64,000 nucleotides of DNA from Gordius sp. MW1 (lineage: Eukaryota > Nematomorpha > Gordioida > Gordea > Gordiidae), in contig OZ038529.1 in the NCBI GenBank assembly GCA_964036665.1, positions 24,934,060-24,998,059 of the forward strand, read 5' to 3'. A program made the translations under genes and the position numbers. Under the pieces are notes generated by a model. The model saw only the letters and a program-made list of their open reading frames with translations. It ran no database searches and was not told the DNA's origin. Below are positions 46,731-57,228 of this stretch, in pieces. How positions within the stretch are numbered: the stretch's first letter is position 1; each line of letters begins with the position of its first letter.

Positions 46731-47524
46731 TAGAAAAATTTAAAATAATAGAACAAGAATAATTTGTCAAATATTTAAGCACTAGAATTTTAAGGCAAAG
46801 GAATTAAACTTAATCAATAACAAAAAAATACAAAGCTAACAAAAAGTTACATTTAAGTTTGTAATTAAAGTTAATTTCAAAGATTAGAGCAAAAATATTT
46901 ATGAATTTATATGGCACTAATAATAATAGTAATTTGTGATAAAATTAATCACAAAAGTGTAATTAAACTTACTTATAAAAGAATGAAGTTATAGTCTTAA
47001 AAATCAATAGCAAATTAAAAAAAGGTCAAATTTAGCGCTTGAAAAATGAATGAATGCTACAGGATATATAAAATTTAGAAGTTAAAAAATTAATCCTAAA
47101 TATTTAATAAAAATAATATATTAATTGTTATGCAATTTATTGGCTCGCTTTTTGTTTTTTCTAATTGTTTGATGTTTAAGTACCTTTGTAACTCCAAGAC
47201 CTTTTATATAATCTCTGGTTCGTTTAAGTCCGTTTATAAAACTTCAGGCCCGTTCAAGCCCGTTAAAAAAATCTCAGGCCCGCCCGAGCCCGTTCCATTA
47301 ATTTTATTCCCCGTCCGGGCCCGGCCCGTTAAATTTTTTATGATACAAAGCCCGTCCGTACCCGTCCGCGGGCCGGGCTTTTAGGCCCGTCCGCGGGCCG
47401 GGCCGGCCCGTGCAGATCTCTAAAAGAGATCATCACAACAGTTTACCATAAACCTACTGATTCCTATCAGTATATACCATGGCACAGCCATTCCCCCTCT
47501 TCATTTAAAATAAACACATTTAGA

Positions 47525-48193
47525 ATGATGATTAAAAGAGCAATATCTCATTGCTCTCGAGAGTGTGATAGGAATAGGATTGTTGAAGTTGACAAGATAA
47601 CACAAAGATTTTTAGACCTCAACTACCCACTCGAAATGCTGACAAACATTAAAAATAAATTAATATCAGGAGCGAATCCCTCCACAATAATAAAATCTAA
47701 GATAAACCATTATATATCCATACCTTTCCACCGAAGTCATAATAATAATTTCCTCAAGGAATTAAATAAAATTTTTCACAAACATAATATAGATAATTTT
47801 AAGTTTTCTCAGAAAACATCATCCAACCTATTTGCACTCATAAAACCTATTAATAACATAACCGATAAAAATTATATTTCTAATTTAATATATAAAATCT
47901 CCTGCGCCGATTGCAACCAATTTTACGTGGGAAAAACAAAGAGAACCTTAGCTGAAAGAATTAAAGAACACAAAGCCCCGCTGACACGATGCGCGACCCA
48001 CTCCGCCGTAGCAGAACACTCTCTACAAAACCAACATACCATCGACTGGGACAACCCGACTATCTTCTACCGATCTCAGTATAACAAAGAAAGAAAATTC
48101 ATCGAAAGCGTTCTAATCGACCGCCTCAAGCCCCAAATCAATGATCAACCAGGACAATTCAGAAATTACAAACACCCACACCTTCCTCTATAA
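47525..48193 (+). CDS. GIY-YIG endonuclease end of the Penelope-like element
   Basis: The frame gives 222 residues. The C-terminal third reads LIYKISCADCNQFYVGKTKR, then TLAERIKEH, which is the Penelope GIY-YIG variant (YKI.C..C...YVG.T.R.L..R..EH) with its C-x2-C metal site, then HSAVAEHSLQNQHTIDW, and a conserved E (RKFIESVLID). The enzyme nicks the target DNA. The stop is followed by the 3' UTR that is repeated inverted at the 5' end. This part is open and well preserved. Confidence 0.9.
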   Translation: MMIKRAISHCSRECDRNRIVEVDKITQRFLDLNYPLEMLTNIKNKLISGANPSTIIKSKINHYISIPFHRSHNNNFLKELNKIFHKHNIDNFKFSQKTSSNLFALIKPINNITDKNYISNLIYKISCADCNQFYVGKTKRTLAERIKEHKAPLTRCATHSAVAEHSLQNQHTIDWDNPTIFYRSQYNKERKFIESVLIDRLKPQINDQPGQFRNYKHPHLPL

Positions 48194-48627
48194 CTACCTG
48201 TTACCACTATACACACCCTATTACCCTTTTGTCTTTCCCCTATTGTTTCGTAACCGCCTTATTTTGTAATTGCCATCCTTTACACTATTCTTATAGTTGC
48301 TATTGCTTCATTTTTATAATGCTCTTTTGTATTTTACCTTATCCTTTATCTTAAAGTTGTTTACCCCATCTTTATCTTAAATTTGTTTATCCCACTATTT
48401 CAATAAGTGTTAACTCTCTTGTTCCAACCGGTGTTCGCTATTATTCACCCTCCTATTTCAACTAGTTTTCATTATTTTTGTTTATAAATTAAAACTTGTC
48501 GACACCTTCTCGTTCATTGGTAATTCACATCACTTGTAAGTTACCTTTTTATTTTTATTGATAATAGTGGCTGGACGACCGAAATATCTAAACCCATTTC
48601 CACCCTCGCATTTTATCAATCCTAAAC

Positions 48628-48876
48628 GGGAACCGGTCAAAGTCGCAGAAAAAAAGCAGCAGAATTGGTCAGAACTGGTCAGTTCAAGATTGATCAGGAG
48701 GGTTAGGGCTAGAATTAGTGTTTTAGGTCAGCGTTTTAGGTTCGGGTTAGGGTTAGATGCACATCAAATTCCTTCCCCATTTGAGATTTAATTCTAATAT
48801 ATTGATTATCTAAAATCTTGTCTGACCAGTTCTGACCAATTCTGCTGCTTTTTTTCTGCGACTATGACCCCGATTC
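48628..48876 (+). mobile_element. Complete Mutator-type MITE, 249 bp
   Basis: An exact 9-base duplication, ATCCTAAAC, lies at 48619-48627 and 48877-48885. Terminal inverted repeats are about 55 bases (GTCGCAGAAAAAAAGCAGCA, GAATTGGTCAGAACTGGTCA). The core has GTGTTTTAGGTC and GGGTTAGGGTTAG. The same position in the inverted 5' copy of the Penelope-like element lacks it, which shows the pre-insertion site. Confidence 0.92.
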
Positions 48877-49430
48877 ATCCTAAACTACCATTATTGGAAA
48901 CTAATTTTATAAACATCTTGTCATCCAAGACTTTTTGTTTGAAAAGTAATTCACCGTTAAGATTTTATTTTTAAAGCAGTGTGGGTTTTGATGTTTTCCA
49001 ATACCAAACAATTGTTTGTCTGTACTTGTTTAATTTGTAATAAAAAGAATTGTAACTCTTTCCTTATTGGTTTTAATACCCATAACTTTTTCAGTATTAA
49101 ATGCAAAGGTGCTTTTGCTTCCAGCTTTGATTTTCAACTTATCATAGTAAGTTAAAAATTTTTCATCACTTAAAATCCTAAATTTATATAAAAAATTAAT
49201 TAAAAGTTTTTATAATCTTACCATTTATTTGATTTTTACCACTTAACCAATTCTCACTTATAAATAGATTTAGGGCCTAGGCTAAACATTCTCCAATCCT
49301 GGTGACATATTTCATATCATAAAAACGCTTTGCTTAAAGTTCTCCTACCGAAGAATCCGGCACATTTGCCAACTGCTCAAACCTTTTATAAAGCGCATTT
49401 TGGTACATTTTAAAATTATCAAATATATGA

Positions 49431-50033
49431 AATAAAAGTCATATTAACAACATTTTTTTAATAATTAAAAATAATGTTTTTTATAAAACCTTATTTAAAA
49501 GTTATAATAAGTAAGTATAGGTGTAAGAGTATAATATTATAGCATATAATAAACGCTTATATTTTGGTTTACTCACCTAGGCTTCGATTTTATTATTTGT
49601 GTAATAATAATTATAATATATTTATGTTGCAATAAGATTTTGATATCATGAAAAGTTTGTTTTGAGAAAGATTAAATATATATTTGAATAATGAATCATC
49701 TTTCATACATTTTTTATCTTAGAAAAAGTAAAATGAGAATAAAATTGTAATGCAAATTTTACAATAACACATAAAGTAACTTTTATACTTGTTAATAGCC
49801 ATATAGCTTGAGTACATTACAGTAAATGCTGAAAAGATCTAAGAAATAACTACAAGTGCACAACAAATTGTAATGCAAATTTGACAATTAAATAATGAGT
49901 CATTTATCATAGTTTTTTATATAAAAAGTTAATTTAGATTTTATTCTTATTGAATAGAATTAAACTTTAACAAATGATAGTATACTAGATTTGTTTTGTG
50001 ATTTAATTTAAATATACAAATATCATCTTTTTA
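49431..50033. other. AT-rich stretch, no gene recognised
   Basis: A 20-base motif around TTGTAATGCAAATTT occurs twice (near 49745 and 49868) with similar surroundings, suggesting an old duplication of about 120 bases. Nothing else is recognisable. Confidence 0.35.
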
Positions 50034-50038
50034 CTTTT

Positions 50039-50274
50039 TGTCAGGAATTGTAACTTCTCCATGCAGAGATTGTATTAAAACTTGTAATATATTCGACGTG
50101 TAACGGATTGACAATATTCTTTTCTTTGTAACACAGCTGTTTTCTATATGTAATTACGATAATCGCACTTTGTATCATCTGAATTCTGTCCGAGTCAATA
50201 AATACGAAATATCTCTGTTTCATATATAGTAGTTACGAATAACTGGTGTTGTATATTGTACGGTCATCCTAACA
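50039..50274 (+). repeat. 5' LTR of Ty3 copy 2
   Basis: 236 bases from TGTCAGGAATTG to CATCCTAACA; preceded by the target duplication CTTTT and followed by the primer site. Confidence 0.93.
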
Positions 50275-50282
50275 ACTGGTGT

Positions 50283-51050
50283 CAGAACAGGAAAAGAAGA
50301 ACCCTTAGCAACGAGAAGTCTAAGGGAAAATGATTAGCAACCAGGGAGGGCTGCTATAACAATAAATAATTATCGTAAAAAATTAAGTCCAGTCCCTCCC
50401 AAAATAATTATCCCAAAATCCCATCCCAAAATAATTATCCCAAAATCCCTTCCCAAAATCATTATCCAAAAATCCACGCCCAAATTAGATATCCCAAAAC
50501 ACGGTCCAAAAAAAAGTAGCCCATAACCCCCTCCTCTACTAAACAGAACAAAATCCCATCCCCTATTACATATTCTAACCCCCCCCCCCCCTGGCCTACT
50601 AAATAAACCAAAACCCCTTACCCTAATACACAACTCCACTCCCTTTAAAGAAATTCCTTTAAGTATAAGTTTAACATTACCTAAGCTAGGAGGTAAAATA
50701 AACAACTGTCATTTAAACCTTACTACTAAAAATAGTAATATAACTTTACCATCCCTAATAAAACCAGTTCCCTTCAATAAACCAACAATTCCTCCCTTAA
50801 TGTCCCTTTCGATAAGCAAATGCCCTACTTTCTTAACTTTCACTAAACATGAGTTAAAAATAACATCGTTATTTTCTACTACTCTTTCAAAGAATTATTC
50901 AAAACAACAGATGCCATATGCCTATCCCGCTTTTAAAGGTAAAGTAAAAATACCCTCTTTATTATCCCCTTCCCTTTTAATAAAATATTCAAAGCAACAT
51001 ATGTCACATGCATATCCCTACTTTAGACCCTTCTCCTCTTCGATAAAATC
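50283..51050 (+). other. Leader region of Ty3 copy 2
   Basis: It contains a C/A-rich simple repeat of the type CCCAAAATAATTATCCCAA (about 50395-50480), an odd composition on which the minus strand stays open by chance. No Gag domain or CCHC knuckle was recognised here. Confidence 0.5.
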
Positions 51051-52186
51051 CAGGGGTTTGAACCCGCCCAAAAAAAAATCGGGTTCGTGTTCGGGTTCGT
51101 GTTCGGTTTAAGGAATTGGGTTCGGGTTCGGGTTCGTGTTCGGTTTAAGGAATTGGGTTCGGGTTCGGGTACAGGTTCGGGTTCAAGAAATTTTATTATA
51201 CTAATAATACATTTTTACCTTCAAAAAATTATTGAATAGTTAACTTAATTTTTAGCACCTAATTAAATTCACATGCCAATTATTTCAGTGCATATGTATT
51301 TCCAATCTTGTTACAGCATCAATCTTTAGAGAAACAAGTCTCCCCTTTATTTCATTTTTCATACCTTCCCTGATTTTATAAGCAGTCTCCATAACCTTTT
51401 CCCGAATTATATTTGTAATAATGCATATTTCTTTATTCATACCCTTGAGAATAGGGTTAAGAATCTTTCTAAACCCACTGTCATCTACACAAGTAAATGG
51501 TCTCCCATTTAATGTTACCATCTCAATAAGTCCTTCATATATTTGTTTCTCTGTAATCTCCACTTTGACTGTCAATTTTTCAAATAAATTGTCTAAAGTT
51601 GACTCTTGATTGGATTTGAGTTTTTTCGGAGAAGGAGAAATACAAAGTGCCTTCTTTTCTTCTTTATATTTGTCAAAGACAGTTGAATGAAATCTTTCTA
51701 AATGTTTTTCAAGATTGGTTAAATGTGTCCCTTTCATTTTTTTACCACAATCTATGGCAAGGCATTCTGAATTATTTGATAATGGAGATATTTTATAATA
51801 TTTCTTAATGGGGTTATTTTCCCTCACCATTTTAGACTATATACCATAACTAATATATATCAATTATATATATAATACTTACAAATAATTCTTGAGATAA
51901 TTAGTATTGATTAATGAATGAAAAATGCCGGAAACATAAAAATATTGAAATTAAAATCATATGGTTTTCTTCGTTTCGTTACATTGTCATGAAAGAGAAA
52001 ACTGAGATATTCAATTCACAATATATTTTTGAATTAAAAACCCGAACCCGAACCCTTTTTTGTATTTATAGGGTTCGGGTTCAGGTTTTAAGGGTATTTT
52101 TAAAAATGGGTTCGGGTTTGGGTTCGGGTTCTGTAAATCATCGGGTTTTACCCGGTTCGGGTTCACGGGTTCGGGACAAACCCCTG
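51051..52186 (-). mobile_element. hAT element inside Ty3 copy 2, GGGTTCG-rich ends
   Basis: An exact 8-base duplication, ATAAAATC, lies at 51043-51050 and 52187-52194. The ends CAGGGGTTTGAACCCG and, inverted, CAGGGGTTTGTCCCGAACCC match. Subterminal arrays of GGGTTCGGGTTCG and its complement flank an AT-rich core. Only the BED-finger part of a transposase remains, so it was moved by another copy's enzyme. It is younger than the already young Ty3 host element. Confidence 0.93.
51285..51830 (-). CDS. Truncated hAT protein with BED finger
   Basis: The 181-residue frame starts MVRENNPIKKYYKISPL and contains SECLAIDCGKKMKGTHLTNL followed by EKHLERFH, a C-x4-C...H-x4-H BED finger, then a Lys/Glu-rich linker and the beginning of the catalytic region (EKVMETAYKIREGMKNEIK, GRLVSLKIDAVTR). 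The frame stops before the DDE core, where the element is deleted. It may still bind the element's ends, but could not catalyse transposition. Confidence 0.7.
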   Translation of the reverse strand: MVRENNPIKKYYKISPLSNNSECLAIDCGKKMKGTHLTNLEKHLERFHSTVFDKYKEEKKALCISPSPKKLKSNQESTLDNLFEKLTVKVEITEKQIYEGLIEMVTLNGRPFTCVDDSGFRKILNPILKGMNKEICIITNIIREKVMETAYKIREGMKNEIKGRLVSLKIDAVTRLEIHMH

Positions 52187-55100
52187 ATAAAATCTCTACC
52201 TTATAAACAAAATATAAGGCCCCTGTTAACCCCAATATCAAATTTTCCAGTAGATGGTAAGCCCTCCTTGCGAAGCTTTCCTTTAAATATAAGGAAAGAA
52301 AGGAATGAGGTTGAAGTAGGCAAAACACCTGGCAGTAAAAATCAGAACGGAATAAAAATAAACTCGGGGGTTAACGAAGGTTTAAGGAATATTAATGAAA
52401 TAACGACAAATAAAATGGTTGGAAATATTAATGAAGTAGCAAAAGATATTATTAAGGATACACAGGAAGCAGGAATTAATGAAATTTTTGAGAAGGATAA
52501 CCAAGTAGAGGGAATTAAAATGTGGTTTAAAGGATTGACGCAAAGTAGCCGTCCCTTCACTAAATTAAAAATTGACAATAAGATAATTGAATGGTTGGGG
52601 GACAGTGGAGCAACCATATCGCTAATAAGCGATAAACAATTTAAGTCTACCTGGCCGAATAAGAAGTGGGAGAAAACGAATGTTAGGGCTAGACAGGTAG
52701 ACGGGGGCGAAATAAAAATAGTGGGTAAGGTTATGGCTGTAATAGAGGTAGGAATGAAAAGGATAGTGTTACCCTTGTATATTACGCCCGTTGAGATTAA
52801 ACCGATTTTAGGGTGGGAATGGCTTAAGGTAATAGGACCGTTAAATAATTGGTTTGGCTTATGCAAAAAACTCCAATGTAGTGGACCACGGAAAAAGGGT
52901 GAAAAAGATTTTGGTGGAGCAGGTAGGAACCCCTTAAGGATGCCATTTATGGCTTGGGCTCTAAAGTCTACCTCTCTCGGAGCCGAAATAAACGGACTAT
53001 CGGTAAAAGTGGAGTCGGGGGATCAACCGACATCTTCTACCGACACTCGTAATCTTATGGGTGGCGATGCAGTCCGGTCTCTAAGTAGTTGGTCAGAAAG
53101 TCTACAGAGGATGTTGGGAAGGTTTACGTCTATCTTTATAGACGAGCTGGGTTGCCTAAGGGGATACGAATATGATATCCTACTGAAGCCAGGCGCTGTA
53201 CCAAGGTTTTGGCCAGCGCGAAGAATACCGTTTGTTGGCGGGAGAAAGTAGAAGCCATCTTGCTACAATGGGTAGAGCAAGGGATAATCGAGCCGGTGGA
53301 TTATAGCGAATGGGCTACGCCACTGGTACCCGTCAAAAAGCCGGATGGCAGCTTGCGCCTATGCGCGGACTACAGGGTTTCGCTTAACCCTTGGGTAGTA
53401 GAAATAAAGTACCCCCTACCTAGAATAGAAGAAATTTTCGCAAATCTCAAAGGTGCAAAATATTTTAGTAAGTTGGACTTTGCTAACGCTTACCTCCAAA
53501 TCAAGTTAAATAACCGCTCGTCGAAGTTGACCACAATAAACACGTCCTTAGGCTTGTTTGCGTTTAAAAGACTGCCTTTCGGTCTCAGCCTAAGTGCGCC
53601 CGTATTTCAGAAGACCATGGCATCAATATTTCAAGGTCTTTCTGGTGTGTTTTACTACTTAGACGACGTTCTTGTAGTGGGAGCTACAATGGAAGAGCAT
53701 GATAATAACTTGTTGGCAGTGTTGGATCGAATCCAGGAACGTGGATTACGGGTAAAGCGTAGTAAATGTGCCATAGGAGTGACGGAACTAAAATATTTAG
53801 GACATCAATTGGGTAACGGAGTCGTTCGTCCCTTACAGAGCAAAGTGGATGCGATCCTTAAGATGCGACCACCTCAGAATAAGAAAGAGACACTATCCTT
53901 TCTTGGGTCGGTGAATTACTATAACAAGTTTATGCCTAACATCGCTTAGATAGCGGCACCTTTATACTTGTTGACGACGGACAAAGTAAAATTTGTATGG
54001 CGGAACAAGGAGCAGGAAGCGTTCGACGCGTTAAAGAAGATTTTAAGTAAAGGTCCTGTTCTGACATGCTTTGTTCCCGATCTACCATTAGCCGTAGCGG
54101 TGGATGCGTCACAGCTAGGTGTCGGCGGTGTGCTAGTGCATGTAATCGGTCATGAAGAACATCCAATCCTATACTTTTCACGAAAGTTTTCCAAAGCAGA
54201 ACTTAATTACTCAGTGATTGAAAAGGAAGCTTTGGCGGTGTAGTGAGTTTGACCCGTTGCCGTGAATATTTAATTGGTCGAAGTTTCGATATTTTTACCG
54301 ACCATAAACCGCTGGTATCACTTTTTGCAAAGGACAATAGGGATCTATTGTTAAGTCCGAGGCTGCAAAAATGGTTATTAGCGCTGGGAAATTTCAATGC
54401 AACCTTAAAATACCGCAAAGGTAAGTCAAATCACTTGCCAGACACATTATCAAGACTGGGAAACGATAATGATGACCTAACTTTCGAAGAGTTAGAGGGA
54501 GAAAACTTCGCGGAAATAAATGTAATAACACAAAATTGCGGAGATGTCGATCTTGCAAAATTAGTCCAAGAGGATCCAGACTTAATCTTGGTGTTAAATT
54601 ACTTGACGGGAAAAAGTACACTGGAAACGGTACCATCTTCTTATCGAAGCGTGATAAACGAACTGGAGGTCAACAACAACGTGTTACTACGCCACGAAAA
54701 TATAGTAATTCCGTCTGTGTTGCGACCTCAGGTACTCGAATTACTTCATGCAGGTCATACGGGCATAGCCAAGATGAAAGGTCTAGCGAAGAGACACGTC
54801 TGGTGGCCCAAGATATTACGAGATATTACCTTGTTCGTGGGACAATGCGGGCAATGCGGAAAACTTGCCAGGACGCCAAGACACGACAAGAAGGCGAGAT
54901 GGCCGTCCACAAAACAAGTTTGGGAAAGAGTACACCTGGACTTCTTTGATTTTGAAGGAAAACGATACATTATTCTCGTAGATGCGCACTCAAGTTGGGT
55001 TGAATATAAACAAGTGAGCAAGTTATCTACGGAAGTAGTGGTCGATTTCTTAAAAAATCTTGCAGGTGCGTATGGTATACCGAAGAAGATTGTATCCGAC

Positions 55101-55612
55101 AACGGCACAGCTTTTGCCAGCGTCGAGTTCAAACAATTTTGTAGTAAATGGGGAATACAACATTTACTTACACCTCCGTATCATCCGAGTACGAATGGAC
55201 TCGCGGAAAGGCACGTGGCGGTGGTTAAACGGTGGTTGAAGAACGCTAAGGTCGAGAAGGACGGGACTTGGCTCTATCGACTTTACCACAACGTCGCACC
55301 AAGGTTCCCTTCTCGGCAACCGGTTAGCCAAATATTCCTGGGCCGTTTACCGCACACGCCGGTTGATACAATGCTACAATCCGTACGATTGGACACTACA
55401 TCACAGGGCGATTCTAGATTTAAAATCGGTGATGCTGTGTGGGCACGAAATTATATAGGAAAAGAGAAATGGTTAGAAGCTAAGATCCTATCTCCAAAAG
55501 GTACTAAAATGTACGAGATAGAAGTGCTAGCTTCTCCGGGTAGACACGTGCGGCACGTGGAGCAATTACGACCTAGATGATTGATATTTTAATCTTTTTA
55601 TATTTTATCTAG

Positions 55613-56335
55613 ATGGAATATCGAACTGAATGGGTGATCGTAGAAGTGCGTTTGAGAGCACTAGACCACGAACGTAGGGGGCGGCCGAGACCAATCGTGT
55701 TTGAGGTCCGAGAGCGACGGCGCATGGAACCCTACGTTAGCGTGCGCCACGAAAACATCCACACGGAAGAAAGGGCGGCGGGTAGGCACAGACGGGCAAC
55801 TCGTCATGAGGCAGCGAGATCTAACTCGGGTAGGCAGAGCAACGCGGTACACCGACACCGTGGCCAACCCCGGGGTTTAGCTGGACGAGTGGACCAGGTG
55901 CGTCAACAAAATGTGGCCCCGCGCTCAACCCTAACGACTACGACACAACGAACACAAAATCGGCAGATACGTCCCCAGGCGAGGACTGGTCCACAGGCAA
56001 GACGGCCGACAGCAATAAGGCAAACGAGAGCCTTCTGCAGGGGGTGCAGCAGCTGGCACCAATTGCCGATGTGTAGGCGGATAATCCCTCTCGGGCCAGC
56101 AAGGCAGGAGAGGACGGTAGCGCCAGTCGAATCGGTAGCGTCGGTGATGTCGATAGCGCCGGTAGTGACGTTGTCTACGGCGGAGCCTGCAAATGTGGAA
56201 GAGGTTACAATAGATACCAGTCAGGTCGTGGTCGGCCCTGAGGAAGAGATGACCTTATTGGGAAATACTCCAGGGCGGGACAGCACGGACCTGGTGGTCC
56301 CTCAATTTGAAAGGATGAGGTGTCAGGAATTGTAA
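55613..56335 (+). CDS. Third open frame of Ty3 copy 2 with a zinc-knuckle-like motif
   Basis: This 240-residue frame lies between integrase and the 3' LTR on the element's coding strand. It begins with a strand-like segment (TEWVIVEVRLRAL), followed by a long Arg/Gln-rich basic region, then CRGCSSWHQLPMC, a C-x2-C-x3-H-x4-C motif, and an acidic/hydrophobic tail. The motif is close to, but not, the CCHC knuckle of Gag (C-x2-C-x4-H-x4-C). There is no signal peptide or membrane segment, so it is unlikely to be an envelope protein. A related frame in the same place occurs in copy 3 (57856-58326). Nucleic-acid binding is inferred. Confidence 0.7.
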   Translation: MEYRTEWVIVEVRLRALDHERRGRPRPIVFEVRERRRMEPYVSVRHENIHTEERAAGRHRRATRHEAARSNSGRQSNAVHRHRGQPRGLAGRVDQVRQQNVAPRSTLTTTTQRTQNRQIRPQARTGPQARRPTAIRQTRAFCRGCSSWHQLPMCRRIIPLGPARQERTVAPVESVASVMSIAPVVTLSTAEPANVEEVTIDTSQVVVGPEEEMTLLGNTPGRDSTDLVVPQFERMRCQEL

Positions 56336-56556
56336 CTTCTCCATGCAGAGATTGTATTATAACTTGTAATATATTCGACGTGTAACGGATTGACAATATT
56401 CTTTTCTTTGTAACACAGCTGTTTTCTATATATAATTACGATAATCGCACTTTGTATCATCTGAATTCTGTCCGAGTCAATAAATACGAAATATCTCTGT
56501 TTCATATATAGTAGTTACGAATAACTGGTGTTGTATATTGTACGGTCATCCTAACA
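56321..56556 (+). repeat. 3' LTR of Ty3 copy 2
   Basis: 236 bases, two differences from the 5' LTR; followed by the target duplication CTTTT at 56557-56561. Confidence 0.93.
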
Positions 56557-57228
56557 CTTTTGGAAAGCTATATATAGTTTATCATGCCTGAAAACAAATA
56601 CTATCAATTGCTTCTGACAAATAGATATGTGATGAAGGTGATATTGAAATTCCCTACTTGTAGTTCTTACTCAATTACACTTAAAATATATGTATGATCA
56701 TGTAGCTTTGCCACCTTAACTTAATGCATTCAAATGTTCTATTATTAATATACACCTTAATTGAACATCTCATATTCATTTTATAATTATACCTTGACGT
56801 GATATCAAGATTTATAACCTCAATATACCATAAATAGCTTCTAATGGTTAAATATTAACTCTGTTAGTTCACATTCATTACTTTAGCACATCCATTATTG
56901 TTCATAAAATGTTTAATAAAATTTATAAATCCACATTTTGCAAAAACCTATAAACATGATTACTGGCAATATTAAATCCATAATTAGTAAGCTGTATGAT
57001 ATAATAGTTCCTACCATATTTAGTATGTTGTTATTATATCAACCATAGAATTAAAGTTATCTTTGATATGAGCAAAATTAGTCACATAGGGATGCACTTT
57101 TAAAGTTAAACTGAAATTAAAGCTATTACATTTAAAAAATGAAATAATTCCAATAACTTGTTACTTAACAGCTCTACTTATAACTTACAGACTGTAATAA
57201 TTTATAACGATCCCACTTCTGACACCAA
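56557..57228 (-). other. Possible leader of a second Ty3 copy 3 unit
   Basis: At its right edge, next to the LTR at 57229, the minus strand reads TGGTGTCAGAAGTGGGATCG, a typical primer-binding site. This implies that the adjoining AT-rich sequence once was the 5' leader of an element in the same orientation. No coding sequence was recognised. Ty3 copy 2 later inserted at its left side. Confidence 0.5.

Larger units (their letters stand above)
43623..47422 (-). mobile_element. Autonomous-looking hAT transposon
   Basis: The 3800-base element has an exact 8-base duplication, AAAGAGAT, at 43615-43622 and 47423-47430, and ends TAGAGATCTGCAACGGGCC on the left and, inverted, TAGAGATCTGCACGGGCCGG on the right. 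Subterminal regions at both ends are dense in GCCCGTCCG repeats. It carries a transposase that can be read from BED finger to dimerisation domain with two short predicted introns. Inserted in the Penelope-like element, it is younger than that. It is the best candidate for a recently mobile element in the window. Confidence 0.93.
41314..48908 (+). mobile_element. Penelope-like element, interrupted by a hAT
   Basis: A 14-base target duplication, ATAAACATCTTGTC, lies at 41300-41313 and 48909-48922. The element encodes a Penelope-type reverse transcriptase in two main pieces and a C-terminal GIY-YIG endonuclease. The 5' end carries an inverted copy of the 3' end (41340-42037 against 47975-48908), the known Penelope arrangement of inverted terminal copies. 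Nested in it are the hAT at 43623-47422 and a MITE at 48628-48876. The coding frame has a few breaks besides these insertions. Confidence 0.88.
40450..49430 (-). mobile_element. Tigger/pogo DNA transposon split by a Penelope-like element
   Basis: Two minus-strand pieces of a DDE_1 (Tigger-type) transposase flank the Penelope-like element. The N-terminal piece (48909-49430) reads, in shifting frames, VPDSSVGEL, NTEKVMGIKTNKERVTILF and NKKSWMT. The C-terminal piece (40450-41313) reads KMGPKTKK/QKLKKNFVLLC, DNASCHK and LNHIKTFLPPNNTSLIQPLD followed by QGIIWSF. DNASCH and the PPN.TSLIQPLDQGI block are family signatures. NKKSWMT is normally followed by the segment found in the other piece. Frames are broken at several points. 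The terminal repeats were not located. Confidence 0.8.
50039..56556 (+). mobile_element. Young Ty3 LTR retrotransposon (copy 2), fossil with a hAT inside
   Basis: Two 236-base LTRs (50039-50274, 56321-56556) differ at only two positions, under 1%, so the insertion is recent. The target duplication is CTTTT on both sides. A primer site TGGTGTCAGAACAGG follows the 5' LTR, and a purine tract (AAAGGATGAGG) precedes the 3' LTR. Parts: a 5' region with no recognisable zinc knuckle, protease with GDSGATISLIS (about 52.6 kb), reverse transcriptase with YYLDDVLVVG (about 53.2-53.9), RNase H (about 54.0-54.4), integrase (about 54.7-55.6) and a third open frame before the 3' LTR. A hAT element (51051-52186) sits in the 5' region. 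About three other breaks are present. Confidence 0.93.

Noticed and set aside
50370-50705. 111-codon minus-strand frame in the Ty3 copy 2 leader
   Set aside because: It arises from a simple CCCAAAATAATTAT-type repeat; the Gly/Ile-rich product is a low-complexity artefact.
55613-56335. Envelope gene for the third frame of Ty3 copy 2
   Set aside because: No signal peptide, transmembrane segment or glycosylation-rich ectodomain; the protein is basic and has a zinc-knuckle-like motif.
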